From: Oikopleura dioica
Taxonomy: Eukaryota > Chordata > Appendicularia > Copelata > Oikopleuridae
DNA length: 64,000 nucleotides
Reading direction: 5' to 3'
NCBI GenBank assembly: GCA_907165135.1
Contig: OU015566.1
Span: 4,528,501 to 4,592,500 of the forward strand
Shown here: piece by piece, positions 1 through 11,724 of the stretch
How positions within the stretch are numbered: position 1 is the first letter of the stretch
How the letters are laid out: the number at the start of each line of letters is the position of its first letter
The notes under the pieces: model-generated
Told to the model about the DNA's origin: nothing
The model's database searches: none
The model's input: the letters and a program-made list of their open reading frames with translations, nothing else
Program-made: the position numbers and the translations under genes

Positions 1-203
1 TCCGCTAATTGAAATAATTTTCGCGAAAGTCAACAAAAAAAGCCGAGCATACGTAAAAAACTTGAGCCGCACACTTATTTGCTCAACGACGTTAGTTCAT
101 CGTTTTTTGTTGTATTTAGCGGATCAGTCATCGTTTCGCACTTCGAGCTTTCTTTTTTTTTCTGGAAAGTCTATTCAGAGAATTCAAGAATTTCTTTCCG
201 AAA

Positions 204-227
204 ATGAGTGACAAAATTACTGCCGAG
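204..227 (+). CDS. possible first coding exon (8 codons)
   Basis: An ATG opens eight codons (MSDKITAE) and is followed directly by a GTAAAA donor in phase 0. No acceptor nearby continues it. The next supported coding exon on this strand starts at about 3432 in a matching phase, so this may be the first exon of the disordered-protein gene that follows, with a 3.2-kb first intron full of repeats. It could equally be chance. The upstream pyrimidine run is compatible with a 5' end but proves nothing. Confidence 0.25.
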
Positions 228-1764
228 GTAAAAACATCAATTTTGCTTTCTTCACTTTTTTAATCAAGATTTTTTCTTTAAGAAATAACGTTGTGATACC
301 CTTAGTTTTAAGATCGCCTTAATCATAAAAAAAAGTCCTGATATTTAAGAAATACAGTACATAGTTTTGGGTCTGACAAAAGTAAGGCAAGAATTGGGGG
401 AGAATTTTTTTGAGTCGAAAATCAAATTATACTTGGCCGAATTTTGAGGTCATACTATCCTTAAAAACGAGCTCAAATTTTCGCTCTTATCGTGAAAATA
501 GAGATTTTCTTGGCCAAACAAGGACGAAACCCTTAAATTCTTAGAAAATCTGAGGTGTTTTATACAAGAGTCAAATACACTCGCTCTGGCCGCTTAAAGC
601 TCGAGTAAAGAATGATTTATTTGGGATTTCAAAAGTTAAGGTTGGAATGAGAACAGATGACAAAAGGAGTAAGAGTCAGCTGAGCGCACCGGAAATAATG
701 CGCTATCGCTTTAGATCTAAGACTAATTTGGGAGATTGATGACAGCAAAGTGTCTTTTATGAAACACTTCAAATCTTTATCCCACCACAAGATAGCGCAG
801 ACTCTTATTTTCTGGAAAAAATATCTATTATCTGAACTGAAATATTTTTAAAAGAAATATTGAGAAAGGTATTTGCCAACGACTTAGATTTTCATTGTTC
901 TCCTCGTTGATCTCAATCCTCAAGTCGAAAATTGAGTTGAATTGAATTCCCACTTTTTTGCTATTTTGCTTTTCCCTGAAAAGAATAATAAATGACTAAT
1001 AAACTCCTGGCTGCTACCTGTGCCTAAAAATCGATGCTCGTCGAAGGCTAGAGTTTCATATTTTTGCTCCGTTAGTTCCCTTCCATTCGTCCGATTTGAG
1101 CATAAATCTCTCAAGGGACAAGCACCTCTGAAGCTCGTCCTTTTTTTCCAACCCTTTTTTACTTTTTTCGGCCATCAAGAAAAAAAGATAGAGAAGAGGG
1201 TCTCGATTTCAAGAAGATTTTTTGAAAAAAGAAAAAGATGGGAATTTTCTCACTCAAACATTTGAAGGTAAATTAAATTGATGAATTTTTTAATTAAGGG
1301 TGTCAACAACTATTTTCGGAAAAAATTTTTCGAGCCGATTTTTGGTATAAAAGAGTCAAAAATCCGTAAAGATTGAAAGATTGATATTTTTAAGGGGTCT
1401 AAAATTAAGGGTGTCAGTTTCTTAATTGTTAAATATTCCGAAATCTCGGTTAAAAATAACGATAAAACGATTTTCTCTAGTTTTTTTTTTGAAAAAAAAA
1501 ACGTCATAAATTGTAAAAAAACAGAATGCATCATAATAAGTTACAAGGTGCAATCTGTTGAATCAATTTTGTTTGACGAGGAGGCGGAAAATGGCATTTT
1601 CGCGTTTTACGAGAATCGAATAAGTTTTCATTACTCCGGCATTCCAGATATTACTCCTCACCTGCCATTTCGAAAATTTTTTTCTTCATATTACTGAAAA
1701 GAGAAATAGACTCAAGAAAACTTTGCTAGGACTTAGGTAGGTATAGTAGATTTTTAACTTAGGG

Positions 1765-1890
1765 AGGTTTACGAACCGTCAAAAACTTTCGACAAATTTT
1801 GCGTGGACATCGTCAACAAATCAGAATCCTCGATCCGGCTTACCACGCAAAATTTGTTGAAATTTTTTGTCAGTTCCCGACGCTACCCCC
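1765..1890. mobile_element. MITE, family with TTTTGCGTGG arms (copy 1)
   Basis: Two arms are inverted copies: CGACAAATTTTGCGTGG near 1791 and its complement CCACGCAAAATTTGT near 1842, each preceded or followed by a GTCAAAAAC/TTTTTTGTC tract. The same arms bound elements in the SURF4 intron (19.9-20.2 kb) and the copine-like gene intron (44.0-44.2 kb). There is no coding capacity, so it is a non-autonomous inverted-repeat element. Confidence 0.6.
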
Positions 1891-2392
1891 TTAACCTAGC
1901 CCCAACCCTAAGGAAAGAAAATAAAAGTTCGAAATCCCATGTAAAATAAAACAACAGAAGCTGGTAAAACTCGTCATTCCGTCAGTTTGTATTTGCTCAA
2001 AATTCGAATAATTGTCATCCAAGCAAATACCATTGAGGGTAAAAAAACCAAAGCAGCCGGTTTATTCTTCTTTCAAATTTTTCCGATGCAACCTTTCTTC
2101 AATTCTGAATTAGCATAAAAATCGCCCGTGCGACTCAAAATCTAATTGATAGATTTTGTATCCCACGAAAAGAAGATCAATGCGATCTCCTGTTGAGCGC
2201 CCTTTCTCGACAAGAAGGGTCCAGTTCTTCATTCATTTATTCAATTATTATTTAAACTTTTATTCTTTTTTCTGCGAAAATGGCAAATCAAGAACTCAGC
2301 GTCTTAGATTGGCCATTTATTACGAGAATTGAAGCTTGCGAAAGGGCGAATATTGAATTTCAGGTTCTTTATTTTGGCGATTAGGGGATGGT

Positions 2393-2424
2393 TGGGGTTA
2401 GGGTTAGGTCTAGGGGTTAGGGTT
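2393..2424. repeat. interstitial TTAGGG-like repeats
   Basis: Degenerate GGTTAGGGTTAGG units occur in a row with GGGGTTAGGGTTG following. The unit matches the chordate telomere repeat and differs from the nematode TTAGGC repeat. A second cluster lies in an intron near 21.63-21.69 kb. Confidence 0.7.
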
Positions 2425-3149
2425 GTGCATTTTTGTGGTGTCAAAAGAAATTTTCGATTGTCTGGTGGCTCGAAAAAAATGGGCGATAAAGAAATTTCAG
2501 TTTTTTCAGAAATATTTTAGAGAAAATCTCATTGGCCGAAAAGCCAAAAACTGGAATCTGATTTGTCGAAAATCTACCCAAATTTTTGGTCAAAATAGTA
2601 TCTCCTAAATTGCCATATATTGGGAATTTGAGTCGAAAAATTGATAAACTGAAAATTAATTTTTTTCTAATTTAGACAATTGATACCCTTAATATCAATT
2701 CCATCAACAGTGAATTTTTCTATTAAAAAAGCAATTAATCTTTTGTGACATCTGTCAAGCCCTACTTATAAAACACTGAATTGAACTGTCTCGGTCCTAA
2801 AAATTGATCTATCCGGGAAAACTCTGAACGAGTGAGTGAATGAGTGTATTATCCTCCCGTCGCGCATATTTTTTTTTTCGCGAGTCTCCTTTTTCTGCGC
2901 TGAGAATCGATTTCTGAAAATCGTTAATCTCGTTGTTGCCGCTGTAGTCGCCCAGTGGAGAGGAAAATATCACCTTTTGTTTCGCCACTTTGGAGACAAG
3001 CAAGTTTATATTGCCAGTTGATCCAATTTTCTTTTTTTGACAGGGCAGATATTGCTTCGGAAGGATTAAAGAGATTATACAGAAGATTTATTTAGTTTCT
3101 GATTTTTTCAAATAAGGTTTGTTCAGGAATCACTCTTATAAAAGAAGAA

Positions 3150-3372
3150 GGCCCCCTTGTTCATCCTCAGTATTCCCGCATGTCACATGCGGCATGTGTG
3201 CCCTTGTTAATCTTTGGGCCACGTAGCCTTACTTGCAGATGGGCATTTTGACAAATTTAAAGAAAAAGACCCCTTATTCATCCCCTGAATTCCTACATGT
3301 GTGCCCTTGTTCATCCTCTGAATTCCTGCATGTGTGCCCTTGTTCATCTTTGGGCCACGTAGCCTTAGCTGT
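3150..3372. repeat. imperfect direct repeat block
   Basis: The phrases CATGTGTGCCCTTGTTCATC and TTTGGGCCACGTAGCCTTA occur two or three times in this stretch, separated by about 140 bp. The first unit also contains a CATGTCACATGCGGCATG inverted motif. It has no coding potential and no visible target duplication, so its nature is unclear. Confidence 0.6.
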
Positions 3373-3431
3373 AAATGGCTAGTTGCCTTTCGAAAGCAAA
3401 GAAAAATTTTCTGATTTTATATTTTCAATTA

Positions 3432-6400
3432 GACCCTCCCTTTCAACCTTCCTTTCAAGCTTGAGATACAAGATCAAGGATCAAGTGCAGAAGACTCCAT
3501 CCTCAAAAACATCGGAAGAACGAGAGAACTTTGGAAGGGAAACTTAGAAGTTCAGAAATCAACAAAGATGCTTGAGCCAAAACATAAGGTACCCAACCCT
3601 TAAAATAACCAAGCCAAACGATTATCCTTTTCAGGACTACTCCGCAATAGAAATTAAGGACATCACTTCAAGTTCTGATTCTGAAAGCGAGTCTGAAATC
3701 GCCACACCTTCAGGTTTGAAAGGAAAATAGCTGAAAATGAGAGGTTTTTTCAGTATCAAACTTGAAGAGCAAATTCTCGGTGAAAAGAGCGGCTAAGCCG
3801 CTCGTGGTTCAGCCGATTCACGAGCCGGTAATCCGACGTGAGCCGATTTATCTCAGAAATAGGTTTCACAAAGAACCGACTAATCAAGAAGATATAATAC
3901 GGTAATACAATGAAGAGTTTAATAAGTTCAGAAATTGAAATTAAGGTCCGATCAACCGGGGACAAAGGAAAAGCCCGACTATTCATTCAATGTCGGCGAC
4001 TTGAAGAAGCAATTTACGGGCGCTGCGCCGAAGATTTCTCGCCCAATTACGGAGCCGCTGCCTAATAAGTCGTCGGGAATGTCAAGGACGAAATCCGCGC
4101 CGCTCAACTCCACGAGCAGTCAAAAGAATCATCAAGAAGCAGATTCGGAGATCGTCAGGAGTCAGGCCGGTGTCAGGGAGGAAGCAGTGAAGCCGGAAGG
4201 TGGTTTGGCTGCGATCAGGAGTCTTTGGCAGACAAATGGTGAGTCATATTTTTTTAAGAAAAAAACTGATTTTTTTTTAGTTGAAGAATCAAATCGTGGT
4301 CGAACCAGATCCCGTCGACCCGACCCGATCGACTTGAAAGAAGAAGCTCGCGAAGTAAAAATCCGGGACAAATCCCAACGTCGCGAAAGTCGACATGCTC
4401 GGCGCGCGGCAAGTGCGGGGAGGGGAACTGGAATGAAGGTTTATAATGATGGGAGTTCGAGGAGCAGACGGGAGGAGAGCAAATCGCCGCCGAGGAGGAA
4501 GAAGACCCCAGCGCCGGTGAAGAAGGAAGTGAAGAAGGAGGTGAAGGTCGAGAAGCCAGTTCAGGTTGTGGAACGACCGAAGACTCCAGAGCCGGAGATC
4601 AAGAAGGAAGAGACGATTAAAGCTGTTGGGTACGTTGAAAATGATGACAAATAAGGGAAGAAGTCGAGACCAGAGATTTATCGAAGGATGAAATTTCATC
4701 AGAAAAAAACCGACTATGATTGGCTGGTTGGAAAAATAAAGATTTTTGATTGGCGGAAAGCTGAATGAAGATCTTTCCGTCAGATTTCACGCTCCTTTCT
4801 CCTAAGAATTCATTGAGTAAAGAATATTTTCTAGTGTTGAAGAAGCCTTTGACCTCATGAGCGTGGACCGAAGCCTAGCTACGACTCAAACACTTCCAAG
4901 CCCAACAGAATCAAATCGAACCGATGTCAAAGACGATTTCGACCTCCTCAACGGCGATTCTTTCAACGATCCCTCAACCGTCAAAGACATCAAGAAAGAC
5001 ATCAAAGGTAAGAACACAATCTTCAAATGGATTTCTTCAGCGTTGCATCTTCATTTTTAGAGAGCAATTTTGCAATTGTGTTTTTGCGAAAATGCCTCGA
5101 AGCTTTTGTTTTCTATTTCATTTTCCGCATCGTTTTCGGTAAAAAAATCTTTCACAAAAAGTGGTAAATAATTTTTGAATGTGTCACAGAAAAAAATGCT
5201 TGAAGATAATTTTTTTAAAAAATGGGAAAGAAGCTAGAAAAATGATGTCATTTCTTTACGTCCTCCCTTATTTCTTGATAGGCAATTTGATTAACGAAAT
5301 TTCTAGAGCCAGAAGATGTGATTTCAACGAAGAGCTCGGAGATTGATTTTGAAGAGCCAAGTGTTCAAGAAATTGTGCCAAAAAAGGATGAAGAAAAACG
5401 CGCCAGTGGAAATATTTCGGTAAATTCTAGCGCATCTTTTTTTTCGTTCATTTTTATATAAAATCCAAGTCAGAATACCTTTATTACTCATTGAATAAAA
5501 GTATTCCTTCACTAACCAAAAAGTAGACGGCAGAATCTCCAGTCATCCCTGAGCCTCTAGAAATTATCGATACGTCTCAAGAACAAGTCCTCAGCCAAAT
5601 CCAATCTTCCTCAGTCACTCCAAGGTACAACCCAATTTATACACAATGCCAAACATTTTTAGTCTTCCAAACTTATCCGAAAACCTTCCAGCATCCTGTA
5701 AGTCAGCGTAGATACCCTTAATTTTCAGCATTCCTAGCAACTAATCGAACGCATGCGTAAGCTTTTTCAAAACCTAGGGGGTTGAAAAAACGAGCGAATT
5801 AGCGATAAATCATTTGCTAACATGATTTCTCATTATGATTCTTTTTTTAATCCATCTAGCTCCTCAATCGCCAATCAACGATGAGGAAATTAATCTTCAT
5901 CGAGAATCTCAGTTGCCGATTAAAGAGTCCTTGGAACGAACTTCTTCTGGTTGGCTAAAGGTTTGCTGAAGATTTCCATTTCAATGCTCACCCCTTTCTT
6001 AAGATTGAAAACGACCAAAGCTCAGAATCTGAATCCATCGACACTCAGAAAACTGAGTCGACAATCGCTTTGGCTGTGGAGCAATCTGATGAGGATCAAA
6101 AAACAACCGCCTCTGGATTTTCTTCCAACGATATTCTCGATGAAAATTCTCCAGGAAGCGCCAATGAAATCGAAGAAAAGAAAAACGAGGTCGAAATCAA
6201 GGAAGAAGAGGCCGAAATCGGAGAAGAAATCCAGGAAGAAAATTTCGAAAATGTCAAAAATGTCGAAAATGTCGACAATGTCGAAAATGTCGAAAAAGTC
6301 GAGAAAGTCATCCAAGCTGAAATCAAGGAAGAAGCCCAGGAGCCAATCAGAACTCATGAAATATCCCCATATGGCGAATACCTAGAAAGCCAAGAGGAAG

Positions 6401-7392
6401 AAAACCTGATAGAAGAGCAGAATGAAGGAAGGATAGAAGAAGAGTTCGATCAGTTAGTGAGCGTGACAAAAGCGATTTCGGATAAAGAAGATTCTGAAGA
6501 TTTCAATGAACAACCTTTGTCGAATATTTCCGAAGCTACGGAAGAATTTTCGCCAAATGGATCGCTATCGAAGGTATAAAAAAGGATAAATGAGGGTTTT
6601 GAGACGAAAATTTAAGGATATGAACATCCAAACCCTCGGCGACCACCAACCAATCAACGCTCCGCTAGAAGTCTCCTTCACCAACCAACACTTTCTCGAA
6701 TCATCAAGCTCTTCAGACGAAGAACCAGCAATCGAAGCAAGAAGAACGATCGGATTTGCTCCAGAAATCGAGATTTTAAACGACAGTACCGACGACGAAA
6801 TCGTCGAGATTTGCAAAGATTTCAAGCCAACTCACAGTCGTGAACCAACGCCGCCGCCGAATTTGGCCGAAAGCTCGAGCGATTATTCCGCCAGAAGTTC
6901 GGGTAAGCTCTCTTTTCATCCGCACCCCCTTAAATCCATCCCAGATGAAGAAAGCACCGACCCAGAAATCCGCGAAGCCATCCAACAATGCTCAATGCAA
7001 CTGACGGAAAAAATCATCAAGGACTCGCTCGCCCAAGGAACCGATCTAACTCGAACTTTTTCGAAATTTCGGAAATGAAAAATAAAAAATCATAATTAAT
7101 TATTAATAATTATCAATTCATCAAATCAGATATTTGACAAAATTCTTCCTGCTTGAAGAATTTTGAGAAAATTTTATATGAAAAGATGACGTCTAAATCG
7201 TGATTTTAGTGAAAAATGAGTCAATTGTGGACGATTTTGATCTTCTTGGAGGTAAGAAATTTTAACCTATTTAGAGCAACGGGTCCAAAATTGGCCATTT
7301 TCCTCCATTTTCACCCCCATTTCAGATCTTGGAACAGTCTCGACGCCAAATGCTCCCCCCGGTGGCTCGAATTCCTTCGACCTGCTAGCTTA
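3432..7392 (+). CDS. large disordered, acidic and Ser-rich protein (function unknown)
   Basis: Exons can be chained from about 3432 (acceptor TTTTCAATTAG) through at least a dozen small canonical introns (for example 3589-3633, 3714-3753, 4231-4279, 6574-6616, 6902-6943). The product is low-complexity: an early SSSDSESESE run, a basic RSRREESKSPPRRKK patch, then a Glu-rich region with a valine-asparagine repeat (NVENVDNVENVEKV, near 6240-6310). I see no known domain. A TGA at 7076 ends the open frame, but a GA-AG intron (7053-7209) would join the frame to two last exons ending DLL..SFDLLA at 7392, with AATAAA at about 7432. I favour that longer end. The true start is uncertain: ATG at 3570, an earlier in-frame exon from 3432, or the exon at 204. 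It may be a scaffold protein. Confidence 0.6.
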
Positions 7393-7665
7393 ATTTTGTG
7401 CTAAATGCCCGTGTCACTCCTCGTGCTTCCAAAATAAATTCATTTGTCACGTGCCCAAATCTACGATTCTCTGGTCCTGGAGGAGGAAAAAAAACTACTG
7501 CACATTCTACTTTGCTTAAAGTACTTCATTCTAGTGTTTTGTTATTGTACAGTTCTTCAAACTTAAAAAATAAAATGAATGTTCATCAACTCGGAAATTA
7601 CGGGTATTTCGGTGAATTGAAATTGAAAAGAAATATCAATTATTTATTAATTGTTACATGCAAAA
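7393..7665. other. convergent intergenic stretch
   Basis: Between the 3' ends of the disordered-protein gene (+) and gelsolin (-). It holds an AATAAA at about 7432 on the plus strand and an AT-rich stretch on the gelsolin side. No further gene was seen. Confidence 0.6.
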
Positions 7666-10600
7666 TTATGAATCATATTCAAAGTTCGTCGCATTTGCCC
7701 AAAACTCTTCGTCCCATCCGGCAAAGAAACCGGTGAATGTGACTGGTTCCTTTTCTTGTTTGACTTGGACAATCGGAGTTCCTAAAAATTTAATTAAAAT
7801 TTGAACTGAAGACTTGACTGTACCTTTTCGTCCAGCGGGATCAGTAGCAAGATATTGTTTCGCGGCTTCTAGAGTTTGCTCTTTTTCGTCTAAAACAATC
7901 AGAAAAAGAGGGTCTTTTGGTGCGTATTTACGGTCAGAACTGAAAATATCACGAATGTCACGAATGTCACGACTGTCACGAAACTCACGATTTTGCTGAA
8001 AATGTCACGAAAAAGAAACATGTTTTCGTGACGTTCGTGACATTCGTGACATTCATGACATTCGTGACTTTCGTTACATTCGTGACAGTCGTGACATTTT
8101 TAGCACTGTCGACATTTACCGTCAGAACTCTCTTGTCCAATCCAAACAAAGACGGTATTCCAGGCATCGAGCAACATAACATTCGCCGGATTCAAGTCGC
8201 TTTGGTGCAAAACACCAAGCAGCTCTTCTGCAACAAAATTTCCAGTTGCCATTGAGCACTCGAATAGTCGCGGGACCCGGGGCTTTTCTTGCTTTCTCGG
8301 GAGCTTGAAGTATTCCTCCTGGCCGCCGAGAAAGTCCCAGAATTCGTCGGATTCTTCGCCCTCGTTGATTTCAGTGATATTTCCGTCGGCGCCGATTTTT
8401 GCTGCGAAGGCGGTGAGAGCTTCTTTTTCCTAAAAATTTTGAGAAAAAGGGGGTTTTTTGATAAAAAAGACGAACCTTATCATCAGCTCCAGTGCCAAAC
8501 CAAGCAAAACAGTCGCCTCCAAAGCCATAATCCGAATCTCCCTCAGCGACGGCAAAGAAAGTGTCATTCGAGTTCAGCGCCGCTGCGGAGAATTCCGTCT
8601 CGAAAGCCTTGACCTGGTTCGCTCGATTGAGGCGAATTTGGAAAAGGGCATTTCGAGGAGCAGGTTCGCAATAGCTTCCTTGTTGGAGAATCGCCATGCC
8701 GCCATTGAACATGGCGATCAGGTGGTTTGGCTCTTTTCCTTCGGTGACGCGGACTTGGAGGGCGTCGCCGTCGAATTCTTCGTTGTCGAGTTGGACGACC
8801 TTGAAAACGGGCTTTATCACTGAGTGATGTCATGGAAAAAGCAGACCTGGAAAGCAGTGGCAGTTTCAGCAGAAGTACCAGCGCTGTTCCCAAGCCAGTA
8901 GTAAATGTAGCTCTCGGGCTTGCCCTTTGGAGTTTCATAAGTGTACGAAACGATGTAGCACTCATTCGAGTAGAAAATTCCCCAGTTCTCCTCTGGAACT
9001 TCTTCTCGCTCGGAGTCGACGATTCTGTAGACTTTCTTTTCTCCAGAACCATCATCGGGCATTCCGTATTCCGCAGCGGTCTCGGGCGTGTCATGCATTG
9101 TCGAAGCATCGAATTCTTCATGCTCGACTTTTGCGACAGATCCGACAGTGTATGTTTCACCAAGTCCGTCGGTTTCATTGAGATCTTGCCAGTCGACGAA
9201 AAATTGCTTGAACATGGCGCTTTCACTTAAAAATAAATTACAATTGAGATTTATACTCATTTTTCTGACCCAACCAAGAAAAGGAATTGATTTTAATGGA
9301 AAGGGTTTTGATTGGCTGGTAGGCCAAATACAGCAAGCTTATTGGTCTTCAGAAAATGTACTTCCTTTTCTTGCTCTCAGACTGTGCCCTTTTTTAGCAC
9401 TAAACCAATTTTTGGAAGTGAATTTTCGGATTACCAATAAGATTGCTGTATTTTGCCTACCGGCCAATCAAAACTCTTTCCATAAAAATCTTTTCCAAAA
9501 ATTGGTTCCACCCCTTTTTCATGAGCTTACGCGAATTGCGGCATGATTTCAAACTGCGTATGCGCCGGCAAATCATTCTTCTCCATGTACTGGTTACAGT
9601 AATCGATCGCTTTTGATCTCTCCTCCGGCGAAGAATTCTTCCCCTTCCAGACATAAATCGCTGGCCCATCGACAGACGCGAGGACGAAGACATTTTCATC
9701 TTCCAAAAGAGATTGTTCGTAAGGCCCTTCTTCCGCGACAAGAGAGTAGTCGACTTCTCCGTCTTCGCCGGAAACTTTGAATAGTTTTCCAGCGCCGGAT
9801 CGGGGAGCGCCTTTTTTCGCCGGAGCATCTTCAGGCGCTTCGTCGGGGATGTCATCGGGAATGTCGTCGCCCAAGACCGGGCAGAGCTTTTCGGGACAAC
9901 GGACTTCGCCAGCGTCGATAATGTGCACTTCTGCGCGGCCTCCTCGTTCATCGTCGCGGATTGCGCGTGCCATCTCGTTCGCTTTGCTTCGCTCCCAAAC
10001 TGATGAGAACTCACCGCACCAGGCTTGAAAAAAATGATGACTGGAGGATATAAAAAAGGGGCTTACTGTAAATGTCGTTTCCCATGTCGAGAATGAAGCA
10101 ATCGGACTTGTTGAGGCTCTCCCAGGAGCAGGCGACTTGAGTGCATCGGACAGGGTTTTTGCCTCGAACCCACAAGAGTCGGTTTATTTCGCTTTGGTTG
10201 GATTGCATTTTGTCGATTTATTACTTATCAGAATTGAGAAATTAGAGATTGCGAAATAAATTGTAAAACAAAAGTCAATAAATCTAGTCATGCGAAAATT
10301 GAAATCCCAGAAATTATTCCAATAAATTATCGTTTTTGAAAATCCATTCCTGTAATCATTCGGCTCCACATGATTGAATCCCGAAGCCACGCCGCCTTCT
10401 TCATAAATCAGCCCTTTTTTGAACAAGCCAATGAACGCCTTTGACTCGTGGCCCTGAACTTCTCGATGCTGAACAGCAGCTCCTCCAGCCACTTCATCAT
10501 CGACAGTTACTGCCCAAAGAGCAGCGGCGCCGGCTTCGACTTGTTCGGTCTTTTCGCCGAGCCAGAAGTGGACGTCCCACTCGAAGCCGCCGGATTTGAG

Positions 10601-10809
10601 GGCTTTGGTGGAAAGGACGACGTAGGAGTCACCATTGTAGAAAGTGCCATAGAACTAGAAAAGATTCTTTTTTGAAGAATTTCTCAAGAAAAAATACCTC
10701 GTTTTTTTCCTACCTTTTTAGGAATTGGAGCCAGCTCAGATTCCTCGATTCGCCAGACTTCCACTCCCGCTTCTTTTCCAGCTGCGTCGATATACTCTTG
10801 GCTGGACAT
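7666..10809 (-). CDS. gelsolin/adseverin family actin-severing protein, six gelsolin repeats
   Basis: The start is the ATG at 10809 (MSSQEYIDAAGKEAG), matching the usual gelsolin entry into repeat 1. Landmarks in order: repeat 1 with VWRIEE, FYNGDSYVVL, HFWLGEKT and VQHREVQGHES; repeat 2 with WESLNKSDCFILDMG and RDDERGGRAEV; repeat 3 with KLFKVS and IYVWKGK; the linker FDASTMHDTPETAAEYGMPD, then repeat 4 with YIYYWLG; repeat 5 with LFQIRLNR and ALNSND; repeat 6 with VFVWIGQ, ending EPVTFTGFFAGWDEEFW and a stop at 7666. It should cap and sever actin in a calcium-dependent way, as the family does. No signal peptide is visible, so it is probably cytoplasmic. Most introns are small and canonical, but 10192-10349 needs a GA-AG intron. 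Two introns carry inserted repeats (about 7898-8118 and 9233-9530). Confidence 0.93.
7942..8112. repeat. TGTCACGAA simple-repeat inverted element in a gelsolin intron
   Basis: Left half: tandem CACGAATGT units. Right half: the same unit inverted (TTCGTGACA), giving a large imperfect hairpin. It lies between two near-identical 16-bp copies of the exon-intron junction (about 7925-7940 and 8113-8128). Removing one copy plus the element leaves a normal intron of about 50 bp, so this looks like an insertion into a pre-existing intron with duplication of the donor site. Confidence 0.7.
9275..9500. mobile_element. inverted-repeat element, GATTGGC..GCCAATC family (copy 1)
   Basis: Arms: TTTTGATTGGCTGGTAGGCC near 9307 and GGCCAATCAAAAC near 9460, with matching AAATACAGCAA / TTGCTGTATTT inner arms. 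It sits in the gelsolin intron 9233-9530. A second copy lies in the third SLC22-like gene at about 17.1-17.35 kb. Confidence 0.7.
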
Positions 10810-11724
10810 CGTTTCTTCTCTCGTTTTGACCCAACTGCTGAAATTATCAAGTTTTAGTGCATGTTTTATTTGCAAAGCGCATAGTCATTATTTGTGCTCA
10901 ATAAATGAACATGGCGCATTTTATGACAATCTCGTGGAAATTCATCGAAGCAAAGCCTTTTTTTCTAGAAATGCAAATTACCTTCAAATTCAAATTGTTC
11001 TCTCTTTTTTTTTCTTTGAAGAAGTGAGTTTCAGAAAGTGACTGAATTGAGCTTGGCAAATCGAATTTATGCGAGGCGCGCATCTCGAGGGAATCGACAA
11101 TCAATGATTATAATCTTGATGTCTTTTGGTTATCGTTGTTTATTATGACTGGCATGAAAGACTGATATGAAAAAAGCTCGGACAACAGATCAAATTGTCA
11201 TAAAAAGGGAGAATTGGCTGAAAAAAGGGCGATAATTTGATCAAAATTTTTGCAAAATTTAGACCAATCAGATGAGCGCATTCGATAGTTATTCAAATCA
11301 GGGTTTTTTTGGAATCTGATTGGCCTTCTGGCCGTATGAGGAAATCTTATAGGTCATAACATGAGCAGAATCGAGGTCGAAATTAATGCATTATTTTGAC
11401 CTTTCGAGCAATCTCCCAAATATATTTTTCTTTCTTGCTGTCAATATGCTGAACTTTTTTTATAAAGAATGTTTTGAATAGGAAGTCTTGGCTTCAATTT
11501 TTCAAGTAGAAAATATTTACTGTTTTTCAAAAGATTAAATAAAGTAAAAATTTTCAAAGAGATTTGTAATAATATTAAACAATAGATTCAATCTAAGGTG
11601 ATTTATTTTTATTCGAGTTAGTAGCTAATCATCCAATTCCATTTCCGGTATATGAAGAAAATTAGAAAAAATGATGACTTACTCTTTATGATACTTCATA
11701 AAGAGTTCTTACGAACAGAGAATT
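10810..11724. other. intergenic region between gelsolin and the SLC22 cluster
   Basis: Divergent promoter region. AT-rich, with scattered short hairpins. No exon pair could be assembled. A GATTGGCC fragment near 11320 recalls the inverted-repeat family in gelsolin but no full copy is present. Confidence 0.5.

Larger units (their letters stand above)
228..3431. other. AT-rich non-coding stretch with dispersed repeats
   Basis: No convincing exon was found. The short frames here are AT-rich, lack family resemblance and lack paired splice signals. The stretch holds several copies of the AAGGGTGTCA-type motif (about 290, 1298, 1409, 2685), one inverted-repeat element (about 1765-1890), a telomere-like TTAGGG run (about 2393-2424) and a partly duplicated block at 3150-3370. 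It is either intergenic or the first intron of the downstream gene. Confidence 0.5.

Noticed and set aside
920-1534. Overlapping frames of 60-80 codons on both strands
   Set aside because: AT-rich, no motif, no paired splice sites.
4162-4699. Minus-strand frames opposite the disordered-protein gene
   Set aside because: Low-complexity shadows without splice partners; the plus strand gives a consistent exon chain.
8458-9230. Plus-strand frames of 121-132 codons
   Set aside because: Antisense shadows of gelsolin repeats 4 and 5.
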